A stretch of 64,000 nt of DNA, from the NCBI GenBank assembly GCA_949130495.1, contig OX422211.1, forward strand, positions 396,735,049 through 396,799,048, read 5' to 3'. The notes below the pieces were generated by a model. The model was not told the origin of the DNA. It ran no database searches and saw only the letters and a program-made list of their open reading frames with translations. This stretch comes from Sambucus nigra (lineage: Eukaryota; Streptophyta; Magnoliopsida; Dipsacales; Adoxaceae). Position numbers and translations under genes: made by a program. Numbering within the stretch: the stretch's first letter is position 1; the number at the start of each line of letters is the position of its first letter. Of the stretch, positions 54,701 through 60,968 are shown one piece after another.

Positions 54701-57700
54701 ACTCGACCTGTGTGTCTTTAGGAAGCAACTCATCACTATAATGCCTTATTTAGGAAAACAAATATATTTTGAACTACTTTAAGTTCAAAATTCAAAAGTA
54801 AAAGAAATAAATTAAACTTACGAATTTTTTTTACTAGAGAAGTTTATATATCACCTTGGAGTCTAGGAGCGTGCTAAATAATGAAGTCGGGTGGTGTTTA
54901 TGTCCAAATGAGCTACAAGTATGTCATGCACCACTTCATAAATGGTTGAATAGTCTCCATATCTCATGCCTTCATGTTGTTACTCCCTTCGCCCCATATT
55001 AAGAGTCCCTTTTTTTTAATGATACATTTATTCAATGATCAAGATGAAAACATAAAAGTGGACTCTTAATAAGGCATGTCTCAACAAGTAAAGTAGGACT
55101 GTTAATTTGGGATGGAGTATATAGACTTTGTTGACTTGTTCAATCATCGTATCCCATATGTCATATATTGAGTGAAGGCGAGGCTTATTGATGTCACACA
55201 TCCTAAACATATCATAGATGGGAGCCGTAAAAGATGTAATCCGACCATCCTTATTAGCTTAAACCTTAATTGAAGAAAATTGTGTTTTCGCCACCGAGAG
55301 CAACTTCAAATTCACAAAATCATTGAACTTTGCAAATGTCATACCATGATTCATAATGGAGTTCTTTATTGCATAGCTTCCTCGGAAATATTGGGTAGCC
55401 AACTACAAAGAGAGAGTAAGTGACATCATTCCTTTCAATATTCTTAACTGCACGCATCTTCTTTGTATGCTGCACACGGGGAGTTCAACTAATGATTGTA
55501 AATCTTTCTTCAATTAGTTGCCCCACACCCTTGCAATTGGTCGCATTATCAAGTAGTAACTTGGACCACCTTCTTACTTCCAATTTCATTTATCACGTGT
55601 GAATCGGCATGTTACAATAAAAGCACTATCCTTCCTTTTACTTGAATAATCCACCGCCTTCATAAGCATTGGTTCCCATTCGTCACCACAATAAAGTTGA
55701 CAAGGAGCTTTTGTCGGGAGTCACTCCACCTATAACTCATGATACTTGCACTCCTTTTCCATCCATATGGATCGTGTAGGCCCCAACAACCTATCAATGC
55801 TTACCTTCTCTCTTTTTAAAAGAGTTTGTCCTCAATCAATAATAACCGGGACACTTGTAACCCGAAATCGAAGTGTTTGCAGCAAATTCGGTGCGTTCTC
55901 TAAAATATGGGTTCCTTGCTAGGTGGAGTGGCAAATCGGCTGAGTGGAATGCCCTAGTAACCAAGATATTCATTTGCTTCTGAATCTCTATTAAATGCCT
56001 TCTCCAGGGATCCACCCCCACTCAAATCTTCCACTCTCCACTTGTTAAAACCTTGAAAGAATCCACCCATAACAGTTGAAGGTGGTTATGGAACATTTTT
56101 AGGCAGTGTTTGTTCTTTCTTTTTCTCTCTTTCCATCTTCTAATTTCTGCATATCTACAAGATCCTGTGTTTTAACCTTTTTGACATGCCTCAATGCCTT
56201 GTCTGGACACCTTAAGCAAATGTGCTTGCACCCTGGTATAGGAGGGTTGTGAATTCTTTTGTAGCAAAAATTACGTATGTACTGAATATTTCTACCACGC
56301 CCAGTAATTATCTCCTTTTGTAGTATCAGCTCACAGTGGTTCAGTTTAATCCTCTTTAATTGATGCAGTATTTGTGAGTACTGGATGTAATAGCAGTTGA
56401 AGCCATCTCAATTAAAAAAAAATTCAAAATGCAACCAAAAAATCAACACTGAGATATAATGAAGCTGCAAGGTATTGATTTTATGAGAAACTAGGGTTCA
56501 AATAAAAAGGGTTCAAATCAGAAAAAGAAGAAGAAAATCTAGGGTTTTGAAATAGAAATACAAATATAGGGTTCTAAATCTAGAGTTCCTAAATCAGAAA
56601 TACAAAGCTTTTACTTAATGAAAAGGGAACTGAATCAGAAATACAAAGGCCAAGAAAATAACCCAAACCCTAACTTTTAGAGAGAGAATCAAGAGATTTC
56701 TTGTATTCAAAATGGAGAGTTGTCCTCAAATGAGGAATACAAGAGGGTATTTAAAGAGGAGTAGCTTAGGCTCTAAGCTAATATCCTAATTACAAAAATG
56801 CCCTTACTAGCCTTTTGCTACTTCTACATCTTAATACTAAAGTAAAAGAAAATACAATGACATAATAAAATAAAATAAAATACCAATCCATCACAAAGAG
56901 GAGAAACACCATGTCTCCAACGCTATAAGATTCAAGAGAACCTCCTACAATGCCAAAAGACCCCCCCCCCCCCCCATGTGGAAATATGAACACGTGTTAC
57001 AGATTTTGATATTTAACTCACAATTACCCCAAAGGGAAAATATGCCTGTAATATTTCCTTAATTAGTTATTAGCTTTAGGAATCAACGGGTAGAATTGTA
57101 GTAGTTAAGCCTGTCTTTCAAGGTAACTAGTTAGATATTAGATTGCCAGGAGGTGTGCTTGGGGGTGGTTGGGCTATCTTTGTGGGAATATTTAACAAGT
57201 TTGACATTCCAATAAAGATTCAAAAAAGAGCCTTGGGATTTTTTGATTCGCATCTGGGTGGAGAAAACCTTGTGCTATGTCAAACATCTAGAGATTGTAA
57301 TGCTGATAACAATTCGTGCAGTGGCCATGGGAATTTTAAAGCTAACAATTTTTGGGGTTTTAATGGGACAGTTGGGGTTTTATGGTTTCTGCAACTTTTG
57401 TTCAATTCAGTAAAAAATCAATTTGATCCTATTACCCAGCTAGAGAGGAGGATTTGGTGTCAACTTTGAACTTAACAAGGCAAACGTTGGAACCTTGAGT
57501 GCTGGTACGAAAGATATGGATACTAATGCATTTCCTAGTTTGAGGGGAAAAGGGAGGTGCAAAAACAAATATATGTTTTTCCCTAGATGCGTTTGTCATC
57601 TTTTTTCTCAAACCTTATCCGTTGGGCGCTAGGTTGTTCTCGAAGAATATTTGTTTCGAGTCTGGTAAGCGAATCTAGCTAGTCGAGCTTGACTCATCTT

Positions 57701-59114
57701 TGTTCAAATAAAATCTTATTCAATATTGGTTTGTAAACAAACCAAGCTTGAACACATTCTTGTGCTCATTACTTTTTTTGAGTTATGCTCGAATTTGGCT
57801 CGATTATTAGTAATCACACAAAAATATTACAAAAAACAAACTACGACTTGTGATTGCTTTCTTAAAAGCTTGTTTGAGCTCGGCTTGTGACACAAAAGAG
57901 ACAAAATTGAATATGTTTTAAACTCATTTCAAATCAAGGTCGAGTAACCTATTGTTCGGCTCGGCTCGTTTACACCCCCTATTGGTAGTTTGAGCATAAC
58001 GTCGGCCAGAAACATAGACTCATCAAATAATATTGGGTTGAGGAAGTGAGTGAGGATGTTGCGTCAAAGAGGTTGGAGAAGAGCATGTAGCGACACCCAC
58101 CTTTTGGCATTCAGAGGAAGGGTGCATTGATGGTCTTTTTATGCAGCCTACCGGCAGTGCCAGAGCTATGTGTTTGGGGGGTGGGACACTCAAGATTTTA
58201 AAAATTGACTTTTATCCTTGGACCACTTTGATGGTTTCTTACATACATTGTGAGTGGCATGTGTTATTTCATTCTTAACAAATTCAGCATTTAAGATACG
58301 ATGCCATATTTGTATTTTAGACATACATAGCATGTATATGTCCAACTCTCCTTTTTGTACATCCCGGACTAGGAGTCCACTTCGAAAATCAAATTCTACG
58401 ATATTTACACTAATTTTGGCAATTAGTTATGTTAAAACTCATATTTCTTATGAAAAGTGACTTTTAAACGCTACTCTTAGTTCAGATGGAGATAAGTATG
58501 TATATGTGTTTGTGGGTGGGCGGTTGCTTATAAGATTACCTAACTAGATGGGAAGGAAAAGGAGGTAATTTCAGTTTGAGCTTTTTGTGTGGCTTTAAGC
58601 TTTTATTTGAGTTTGCAGAGTTTTTGCTCTGCTTTTTGTACTGTGTTCTCTTTTGCAATTTTTTTCTTTCTATTTAACGTCCTTTCTTACTATAATAAAC
58701 ACAAAGTTTGGCTTTGCTTGAGATGCAAATTTAATCGAGATACTGAAACATAGAAAATATATTTGAAAAAAAAAACACACACACACACACGTGAAGTTTT
58801 GCTTTGCTTATGATGCACATTTATTCGAGATACTGAAACATAGAGAATATATTGTTAACGTGTCCTCTTATAGATGCGATAATATTACATATGACTGCAG
58901 TCATGGGATTATCTTCATTTATGGGATATCTTCAGCAATTGGGATTTGTTTAAGCTTAATTAAATTTGGTGCGGATTGTTTTGTAGGAGAGGCAAGAAGT
59001 TATTATTGAGAAGGTAACACGTAACAAGCGAAAAAGTATCACCACTGTGAAAGGCCTTGAACTTTTTGGTGAGTATATGCTACACTCAATTTTTGTTCTC
59101 TCCCCTCGCCCCCG

Positions 59115-59145
<31 letters not shown>

Positions 59146-59697
59146 CAGGTTTTTATGTAAATGCTCCCTTCTATAACTAATGATTAATATTTTGAAAGTA
59201 CCCACTATCATATTTTTCCCATATTACATAATATCTCTTAATTTATTAACAATAACAAAAATCTCTAAATTTAAATATTTACCAAAAAATCCTTCAATAG
59301 TTTATACTGCCGCTTCATTTCATTTCATTAATTATATAAAGTTTTATATTTATATATTGTATACATATTCATATATTGTACATGCAACGAGTGTGCGACG
59401 ACTTCTGGTATATGTATCTGCTATCATTTTGATTACACAGTTTTTTGTTGTCATGTTTCAGGTGTTAAACTTAGCGAAGCTTCAAAGAAACTCGGGAAGA
59501 AGTTTGCTACTGGTGCCTCTGTTGTTAAGGTGTATTTCAATTGGCAATATGAAACCTATTCTTCAAATTGTGCACAATATCTTATTTAATATTTTTGAAT
59601 TATTGTTATTCAGGGGCCAACTGAGAAGGAACAAATTGATGTTCAAGGAGACATATCCTTTGATGTCGTGGACTTTATTACGGAGACCTGGCCTGAT
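30259..59697 (+). CDS. DENR: Density-regulated protein homologue (DENR/Tma22), SUI1-domain translation factor; 6 exons, 3' end outside window
   Basis: Exons: 30259-30406, 30491-30562, 41173-41237, 58987-59068, 59462-59529, 59614-59697, with GT-AG introns and one open frame of 173 codons. In animals and yeast DENR pairs with MCTS1/Tma20 on the 40S subunit and acts in re-initiation after short uORFs and in 40S recycling; the same is expected in plants. Residues 1-49 hold the zinc-binding N-terminus, with Cys13, Cys16, Cys23 and Cys32 (YCGVCGLPAEYCEFGPDFEKC). A Ser/Thr/Gln-rich linker follows, then KRLPGGKIKKK (about residues 85-95). The SUI1/eIF1-like fold starts near residue 96 with VTRNKRKSITTVKGLELFGV, the usual SKKLGKKFATGASVVKG and QIDVQGDI. 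Orthologues are about 190-200 aa, so only the last ~20 residues (the strand after WPD) are missing; they must lie beyond 64000. The start ATG has A at -3 and G at +4 and no upstream in-frame ATG. All key residues are intact, so the gene looks functional in spite of more than 33 kb of transposon-filled introns. Confidence 0.93.
30491..30562 (+). CDS. DENR: DENR exon 2 (residues 50-73)
   Basis: Acceptor GTTGTTTCAG ends at 30490; donor TCTG|GTAACC at 30563. It encodes the low-complexity linker DATDADNLSTQLQSTSISQS and a few more residues. Intron 1 before it is 84 bp. Confidence 0.85.
31414..31808. repeat. Long inverted repeat (about 180-bp arms, 31-nt loop) inside the solo LTR
   Basis: CTCACCTACATCA at 31414 faces TGATGTAGGTGAG ending at 31808, and the arms pair almost throughout (for example GAAATTAACCTTCCAATCA with TGATTGGAAGGTTAATTTC). 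The arms meet at ACTGCT (31591) and AGCAGT (31628). It is a foldback/MITE-type insertion; transcribed with the DENR pre-mRNA it would form a long double-stranded stem. Confidence 0.85.
31816..31871. repeat. (TA)n microsatellite
   Basis: TA dinucleotide run with one TGTA interruption, directly after the foldback. Confidence 0.9.
33705..34694. other. Intronic stretch without recognised element
   Basis: DENR intron 2. It is unusually G-rich on the plus strand (many GGGG and GGTTAG words) but shows no domain in any frame. Confidence 0.35.
34703..35290. mobile_element. hAT-type non-autonomous element (588 bp) with 8-bp target duplication
   Basis: Terminal inverted repeats TAGGGGTGGCAA and TTGCCACCCCTA. 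Flanking octamers are GGAGAAGG (34695-34702) and GGAGGAGG (35291-35298), 7 of 8 identical. The interior is rich in GGGTT, CGTGTCG and AACGGG words. The 8-bp duplication places it in the hAT superfamily. No transposase. Confidence 0.8.
35299..36342. other. Intronic stretch without recognised element
   Basis: DENR intron 2. Open frames at 35308-35505 and 35820-36077 show no known motif. GATAATTTGGTTATC is repeated at 35820 and 35849. Confidence 0.35.
36343..36444. repeat. 34-bp tandem repeat, three copies
   Basis: Units start at 36343, 36377 and 36411 with TTTAGTGATG(C/T)CATT(G/A)GGGG TACCATGAA(C/T)AATG. Differences are single substitutions. A fourth start (TTTAG) follows at 36445. Confidence 0.93.
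36445..37713. other. Intronic stretch, no gene recognised; contains a (GA)n tract
   Basis: Several 60-110 aa frames on both strands have no known domain and overlap one another. An uninterrupted (GA)22 run spans 37391-37434. Confidence 0.4.
38191..39013 (-). pseudogene. Retrotransposon gag domain, frameshifted
   Basis: On the minus strand the frame ending at 38375 reads DVRIDIPKFEGNIDPNVVVD then WINSIKKVFEYKGI, the start of the Retrotrans_gag fold (DIPxFxGxxDPxxFxxWLxxxExVFEY). In the next frame (38475 downwards) comes LFSRAQNLRQGLSIVTEYTE followed by QFHLVYTQAKLSKTEKQ, the middle of the same fold. A frameshift near 38430-38530 separates them, and residues normally between (a WWExL... block) are rearranged (MEYVKGERKKERTSWAKI). 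Confidence 0.72.
38940..39609 (-). pseudogene. Proline-rich leader and half zinc knuckle upstream of gag
   Basis: Two overlapping minus-strand frames precede the gag fold. The first (39609-39268) is proline-rich and in a locally GC-rich segment. The second ends ...YVPRDERICFKCKEE at a stop, which looks like the first half of a CCHC zinc knuckle (CxxCxxEGH). A knuckle in front of gag is the wrong order, so the element may be rearranged, or the match is fortuitous. Confidence 0.35.
40184..40976 (+). mobile_element. Collapsed LTR retroelement (793 bp) with TACTC target duplication
   Basis: Perfect 5-bp duplication TACTC at 40179-40183 and 40977-40981. The first ~60 bp (TGATGTATGTGGGAAAA...) are a truncated 5' LTR. 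The same start recurs at 40648 directly after a polypurine tract (AAAGGAGGGGAGAA, 40634-40647), giving a full 329-bp 3' LTR ending CATCG (CATCA expected). The PBS and all coding DNA are gone, leaving about 400 bp of interior. The frame at 40583-40789 straddles the PPT and is not a gene. Confidence 0.75.
41173..41237 (+). CDS. DENR: DENR exon 3 (to residue 95)
   Basis: Acceptor CTTCTACAG ends at 41172; donor AAAGAAA|GTAAGG at 41238. It encodes SSSSKQEEVKRLPGGKIKKK, a block strongly conserved in plant DENR. The phase matches exon 2 (one base carried over) and exon 4 (phase 0). It sits isolated between a 10,610-bp and a 17,749-bp intron. Confidence 0.9.
41238..41971. other. Start of DENR intron 3, no element recognised
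   Basis: Pyrimidine- and A-rich DNA. The frame 41528-41725 has no known motif. The phrase TTGTGTTATTTTA(A/T)TCTTTATATATTACAAGTTGAA is near-duplicated at 41711 and 41758. Confidence 0.35.
41972..42287. mobile_element. Foldback MITE with GC-rich core, flanked by (TA)n
   Basis: Outer arms GGAGAGGTTC (41993) and GAACCTCTCC (ending 42269) lie between two TATATA runs. Inner parts of the arms pair as well (TTTTAATTCCTATGTT with AACATAAGAATTAAAA, GGTCCGCGCCAGCGGCAACG with CGTTGCCGCTGGCGCGGACC, the latter with one offset). The core 42091-42172 is very GC-rich and contains ACACGCGTGCCCGTTGCCG twice (42111 and 42142). No transposase. TA runs on both sides suggest insertion into a TA microsatellite. Confidence 0.85.
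42288..43027. other. Intronic stretch without recognised element
   Basis: DENR intron 3. AT-rich; the frame at 42801-43001 shows no known motif. Confidence 0.35.
43036..43576. mobile_element. hAT-type MITE (541 bp) with perfect 8-bp target duplication CAACAAAT
   Basis: Inverted ends TAGGGGTGCACACGGTTCGG and GGTTCCGTTGTGCACCCCTA. CAACAAAT flanks it at 43028-43035 and 43577-43584. The subterminal regions are filled with GGTTCGG/CCGAACC words in both orientations, which explains the many short overlapping frames here; none is a gene. Confidence 0.88.
43845..44110. repeat. Dispersed repeat X, copy 1
   Basis: Shares its order of phrases with 52905-53250 and 54340-54718: ATACCCCCAC.., CTACTCGCTACAA(C/T)G.ATTAAGTC, AAAATAAAC.TCG(C/T)TGCCC, AAGTTTTTGTTGAA and AGTGGACTTTT.AGCCAAAA. 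It has no LTR ends or coding capacity that I can identify. Confidence 0.6.
44111..44750. other. Intronic stretch without recognised element
   Basis: DENR intron 3, moderately C-rich on the plus strand. It contains the palindrome-like AAGATAAGAAATTTCTCTTCTTATCTT at about 44619. No coding similarity. Confidence 0.35.
44751..45228. mobile_element. Degraded hAT-type MITE of the GGGTCGTGTCG family
   Basis: Ends CCTGTCAACGGGTCG and TTTTGACAGG are inverted copies of each other, and the interior is full of CGTGTCG, ACCCG and GTTAAC words like 34703-35290. The outermost TAGGGG bases have been lost and no target duplication is clear. Confidence 0.55.
45581..45813 (+). mobile_element. Possible LTR (216 bp) and primer binding site
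   Basis: TGGTATTAGAGCCA (45800-45813) resembles the initiator-Met primer site with one change. It follows TTACATCA (45789-45796) after three bases. TGATACAGGAGCATC at 45581 would be the matching LTR start. A GC-rich, proline-codon-rich stretch follows (45880-46030), like the leader of the element at 37714-40095. No second LTR is seen. Confidence 0.4.
45814..49102. other. Long non-coding stretch, probably untranslated interior of a large minus-strand retroelement
   Basis: No frame of interest. GCGAGAGTAGTAAAAAATCGG and AAGTCGAATTCCACATGG (about 46121-46172) are phrases I associate with the untranslated region of plant Ty3/gypsy elements of the Tat/Ogre type, but I cannot verify this here. GATCGACTCCTCTT is repeated at 47070 and 47169. 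A (TTTTC)n run spans about 48341-48376. The segment would be the 3' part of the element carrying the ORF remnant at 50640-52782. Confidence 0.35.
48341..48376. repeat. (TTTTC)n microsatellite
   Basis: CTTTT pentamers with one CATTT interruption. Confidence 0.85.
49111..50251. mobile_element. hAT-type non-autonomous element (1141 bp) with target duplication CCCAAACT
   Basis: Ends CAGTGTTCTAAAAGGCGCG and CGCGCCTTTTAGAACCTTG. Perfect octamer duplication CCCAAACT at 49103-49110 and 50252-50259. Subterminal DNA has clustered CGCATATGCG-type words on both sides. The interior holds AAACCCTAG words followed by a splice-donor-like CAAGTAAGTTT near 49609, then repeated GTATACATATGTTTTT phrases (about 49815-50045). 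No transposase frame. Confidence 0.88.
50640..52782 (-). pseudogene. ORF remnant of the putative-plant-transposon (Transposase_32) type, split by a hAT element
   Basis: Minus-strand 52782-52393 reads ...GVDKFQCKQERDWYYAYFHK, KPLAFVHPSVLENISNDVGT and FNEETNKDLVRLFYASSVEM; it then shifts frame to DPLIESTSSPLYQCPLIHAH near 52350. After the hAT insertion (51246-52326) it resumes as RFSTIRANINLPELFIGMMC, VDSTEKAKAFSLPFPALITS and ICRSFGCPELES, with a tail ending about 50640 (QRGGDAAPPSYFYDP-like). The FYA(N)L...INLPxLI...LPFPxLIT block order is that of the plant-specific ORF often found in non-autonomous or Tat/Ogre-like gypsy elements. Frameshifts and stops make it non-functional. The family name is from memory of the motif order. 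Confidence 0.5.
51246..52326. mobile_element. hAT-type non-autonomous element (1081 bp) with target duplication GTTCTTGG
   Basis: Ends CAATGTTTTAAATCGCGGTC and GCGCGCTTTTAAAAACACTG. Perfect octamer GTTCTTGG at 51238-51245 and 52327-52334. Subterminal arrays of GTCGCGC (left) and AATAGCGC (right). The middle is a run of degenerate phrases around GTAACATTTTAAACTGAAAT and an (AAT)n tract at 51708-51736. No transposase. It interrupts the ORF remnant 50640-52782. Confidence 0.9.
52905..53250. repeat. Dispersed repeat X, copy 2
   Basis: Best matched to 54340-54718: CTACTCGCTACAACGAA.TAAGTCT, GGAGCAAAAATAAACTTCGT, AAAACCTCACACTCGATTGC, AAGATTGGGAAAGTAGTTTT and CATTTCACTCTTCC occur in the same order. 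It ends in GTCTTTATAC where the hAT-like element at 53254 begins. Confidence 0.65.
53254..54328. mobile_element. hAT-type non-autonomous element, relative of 51246-52326
   Basis: The left end CAATGTTTTAGATCGTGGTC is a close copy of the left end at 51246. Right ends are AATTTTAAAACACTG (to 54285) and, after a 43-bp duplication, AATTTTAAAACATTG (to 54328). Flanking octamers CTTTATAC and TTACATAC agree at only 5 of 8 positions, so the duplication is not certain. Inside are a 71-bp tandem duplication (53418-53559) and AATAGCGC words near 54145. Read on the minus strand, the segment around 54015 has AAACCCTAG. The short frame at 53758-53952 is not supported. Confidence 0.65.
53418..53559. repeat. 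71-bp tandem duplication
   Basis: GAAATAAAGTCATTGGTTCA starts at 53418 and again at 53489, with the rest of the unit (AAGTACTATATAATTCTAAA...) identical. Inside the hAT-type element. Confidence 0.93.
54250..54338. repeat. 43-bp tandem duplication at the hAT right end
   Basis: CCCAAAATGAGCAACTGCGT starts at 54250 and 54293; CCCAAAATGA starts again at 54336 before diverging. It duplicates the terminal inverted repeat, so two possible right ends exist. Confidence 0.9.
54340..54718. repeat. Dispersed repeat X, copy 3
   Basis: Same order of phrases as copy 2 (52905-53250), through CACATCCCTTTGGGGATGTAC and GTCTTTA. Copies 2 and 3 flank the hAT-type element closely, so they could be one local duplication. 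Confidence 0.65.
54730..56420 (-). pseudogene. hAT-family transposase (DUF659-containing type), decayed
   Basis: Minus-strand reading in several frames gives, in order: a possible zinc-finger remnant (GCKHICLRCPDKALRHVKKV near 56220); FHSADLPLHLARNPYFRERT and SGYKCPGYY (56021-55836), the FYSSGLPFxxxRNPxF...GYxxPxY block; DNATNCKGVGQLIEERF and HTKKMRAVKNIE (about 55560-55440), matching TDNAxNCKxAGxLLEE..; and MFRMCDINKPRLHSIYDIWD then TMIEQVNKVYI (55210-55090), the LRxxDxDKPxLHxVYExWDxMI block. Numerous stops and frameshifts lie between. The C-terminal dimerisation domain is not visible. A plausible former source of activity for the hAT-type elements, but inactive now. Confidence 0.7.
56421..57654. 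other. Intronic stretch, no element recognised
   Basis: DENR intron 3. It contains AGGGTTCAAAT/AGGGTTTTGAAAT-type repeated phrases (56490-56600) and a 15-bp poly(C) at 56961-56975. The 108-aa plus frame at 57143-57469 (VGIFNKFDIPIKIQKRALGF...) matches nothing I know. Confidence 0.35.
57655..57981. mobile_element. hAT-type MITE fragment of the GAGCTCGGCTCG family
   Basis: The right end GCTCGTTTACACCCCCTA is the inverted form of the usual TAGGGGGTGTAAACGAGC terminus. The interior has GAGCTTG, GGCTCG and CAAGCTTG words. The left end (near GAATCTAGCTAGTCGAGC) lacks the TAGGGG terminus, and no target duplication was found. Confidence 0.5.
57982..58696. other. Intronic stretch, no element recognised
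   Basis: DENR intron 3 shortly before exon 4. No coding similarity. Confidence 0.35.
58697..58858. repeat. Imperfect 96-bp direct duplication with (CA)n spacer, just before exon 4
   Basis: TTTGGCTTTGCTTGAGATGC.. at 58706 is echoed by TTTTGCTTTGCTTATGATGC.. at 58797; both continue ATCGAGATACTGAAACATAG / TTCGAGATACTGAAACATAG. (CA)n at 58775-58791 separates them. It ends about 130 bp before the exon 4 acceptor. Confidence 0.8.
58987..59068 (+). CDS. DENR: DENR exon 4 (start of SUI1 domain)
   Basis: Acceptor GTTTTGTAG ends at 58986; donor TTTG|GTGAG at 59069. It encodes ERQEVIIEKVTRNKRKSITT and VKGLELF. The basic NKRKxITTVKGLELF strand is a hallmark of the DENR SUI1 domain. One base is carried over to exon 5. 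Confidence 0.92.
59120..59146. repeat. (CT)n microsatellite in DENR intron 4
   Basis: CT dinucleotide run about 50 bp after the exon 4 donor. Confidence 0.9.
59462..59529 (+). CDS. DENR: DENR exon 5
   Basis: Acceptor CATGTTTCAG ends at 59461; donor GTTAAG|GTGTAT at 59530. It encodes GVKLSEASKKLGKKFATGAS then VVK, the highly conserved helix and following strand of the SUI1 domain. Confidence 0.93.
59614..59697 (+). CDS. DENR: DENR exon 6 (last exon in window)
   Basis: Acceptor TGTTATTCAG ends at 59613; donor CCTGAT|GTAATA at 59698. It encodes GPTEKEQIDVQGDISFDVVD then FITETWPD. If the donor is not used, the frame reads V-I-I and stops at 59707-59709. The final exon, normally about 20 codons, is not in 59698-64000 as far as I can see. 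Confidence 0.9.
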
Positions 59698-59772
59698 GTA
59701 ATAATCTGAAAAATCTTTACTCTCCTGTTTAATTTGTCCTATAAATTATGATGTTTTTTTAATTATCATTAT

Positions 59773-60030
59773 AGCCGTTTTAGCGGGTCCAAAAAATGGG
59801 TGATGTTTTAAAAATAGCAAAAAAAAGTTTTTTTTTGTGTGTTTAAACATTTCAGGGGACTCGTAAAAAAGAAAATCAACTCAAAAGGCTTTTTTTTTTT
59901 TGGCTTTTTAAAAAAATGGGTCAAAATATGTAAGTCCCCTAAAATGTTTAAACACTACACAAAAATAAAAAAAAACATTTTTTTGGTATTTTTAAAAATT
60001 GATCCGTCTTTTGGACCCATGAAAACGGGC
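59773..60030. mobile_element. Foldback element (258 bp) at the start of DENR intron 6
   Basis: Arms AGCCGTTTTAGCGGGTCC (59773) and GGACCCATGAAAACGGGC (to 60030) are inverted. Further in, GTTTAAACATTTCAGGGGAC pairs with GTCCCCTAAAATGTTTAAAC. The arms are interrupted by long A and T runs. It starts about 75 bp after the exon 6 donor. Confidence 0.75.
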
Positions 60031-60058
60031 CCTTCGGAGATCCTCTCCGTGTGTGTGT

Positions 60059-60091
60059 ATATAGATAGATAGATAGATAGATAGAGAGAGA
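60059..60091. repeat. (GATA)n and (GA)n microsatellite
   Basis: ATAGATAG tetramers passing into GAGAGAGA between the two foldbacks. Confidence 0.88.
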
Positions 60092-60093
60092 GA

Positions 60094-60526
60094 AGATCTC
60101 TGACGGGTGGGAAAAATGTTTTTTTTTAAATACAAAAAAAACGTTTTTTTTTGTGGTGTAAACATTTCAGGGAACTTGTAAAACAAAAATCAATTCAAAA
60201 TGCATTTTTTTTATTTGACCCATTTTTTTAAGAGTGGTGCTATGGGTACCAAATAACTCCCCCAAATCTCCCCCAAATAGCATTGATGAGTTGTGCCCTG
60301 GCGGGACCCATACCATAAGGTATAACACTTAAAACTATTTGGGGGATGATTTGGGGGAGTTGTTTGGGACACATAGCATTTTCCTTTTTTTAAATAGCAA
60401 AAAAATGCAATTTGAGTTGATTTTTTTTACAAGTCCCCTGAAATGTTGACACACCACACATTAGTTTTTTTTTTTGTATTTGAAACCCCCCCTGTTTTTT
60501 CCACCCTTTTTTCCCCACCCATTAGA

Positions 60527-60529
<3 letters not shown>
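60094..60529. mobile_element. Second foldback element, related to 59773-60030, carrying a nested one
   Basis: Outer ends GATCTCTGACGGGTGGG (60094) and CCCACCCATTAGATC (to about 60529) are inverted. TGTAAACATTTCAGGGAACT pairs with AAGTCCCCTGAAATGTTGAC. The T/A-run architecture is the same as in the neighbour at 59773, so it is the same family. A different inverted repeat sits in the middle (60235-60380). Confidence 0.72.
60235..60380. mobile_element. Nested short MITE inside the second foldback
   Basis: GGTGCTATGGGTACCAAATA followed by ACTCCCCCAAAT pairs with ATTTGGGGGAGTTGTTTGGG and ACACATAGCA. CTCCCCCAAATAG (60268) faces CTATTTGGGGGAT (60335). Arms are about 45 bp and the loop about 55 bp. 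The loop contains TGGCGGGACCCATACC. Confidence 0.75.

Positions 60530-60602
<73 letters not shown>
60525..60602. repeat. (TC)n(TA)n microsatellite
   Basis: TC run passing into about 30 TA units. The short Tyr/Ile-repeat frames here are artefacts. Confidence 0.92.
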
Positions 60603-60603
<1 letters not shown>

Positions 60604-60604
<1 letters not shown>

Positions 60605-60778
60605 GCTCTTGTGCGGATTAGTCCGCATTTTAAGAATGCGGACCTAACATGTCACCTAATGGTGTACCTAGAAATTATCGCCTAAATTATAGGCACACTA
60701 TTTCTTTTCTGGGCTCACCGCCAGGTGACACATGTCCAGTCCGCATTCTTAAAATGTGGAATAGTTCGCATAAGAGCA
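60604..60778. mobile_element. MITE (175 bp) inserted in a TA microsatellite
   Basis: About 40-bp inverted ends: TGCTCTTGTGCGGATTAGTC..TTTTAAGAATGCGGAC versus GTCCGCATTCTTAAAA..TTCGCATAAGAGCA. TA runs flank both sides, consistent with a TA target. No coding capacity. Confidence 0.85.
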
Positions 60779-60780
60779 GG

Positions 60781-60784
60781 ACTG

Positions 60785-60823
<39 letters not shown>
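60781..60823. repeat. (TA)n(TG)n microsatellite
   Basis: TATATATATATATATG followed by about 13 TG units. Confidence 0.9.
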
Positions 60824-60968
60824 ATTTTTAATAAACCTTCTTGCTTATAGATGGGTAATTTATTTGCAAATGAAGAACATTAACTCGAAGTAGATTTGTG
60901 GATTTTACATTTTTTTCTGATAAATACAAGATTTGCGAATAAATGCTGCCAAGAGGACATAAACACGA

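Noticed and set aside
57143..57469. 108-aa plus frame as a small gene
   Set aside because: No recognisable motif or splice context, and it lies inside DENR intron 3; left as an unrecognised frame.
60443..60831. Frames containing Tyr-Ile and Cys-Val repeats
   Set aside because: They translate (TA)n and (TG)n microsatellites.
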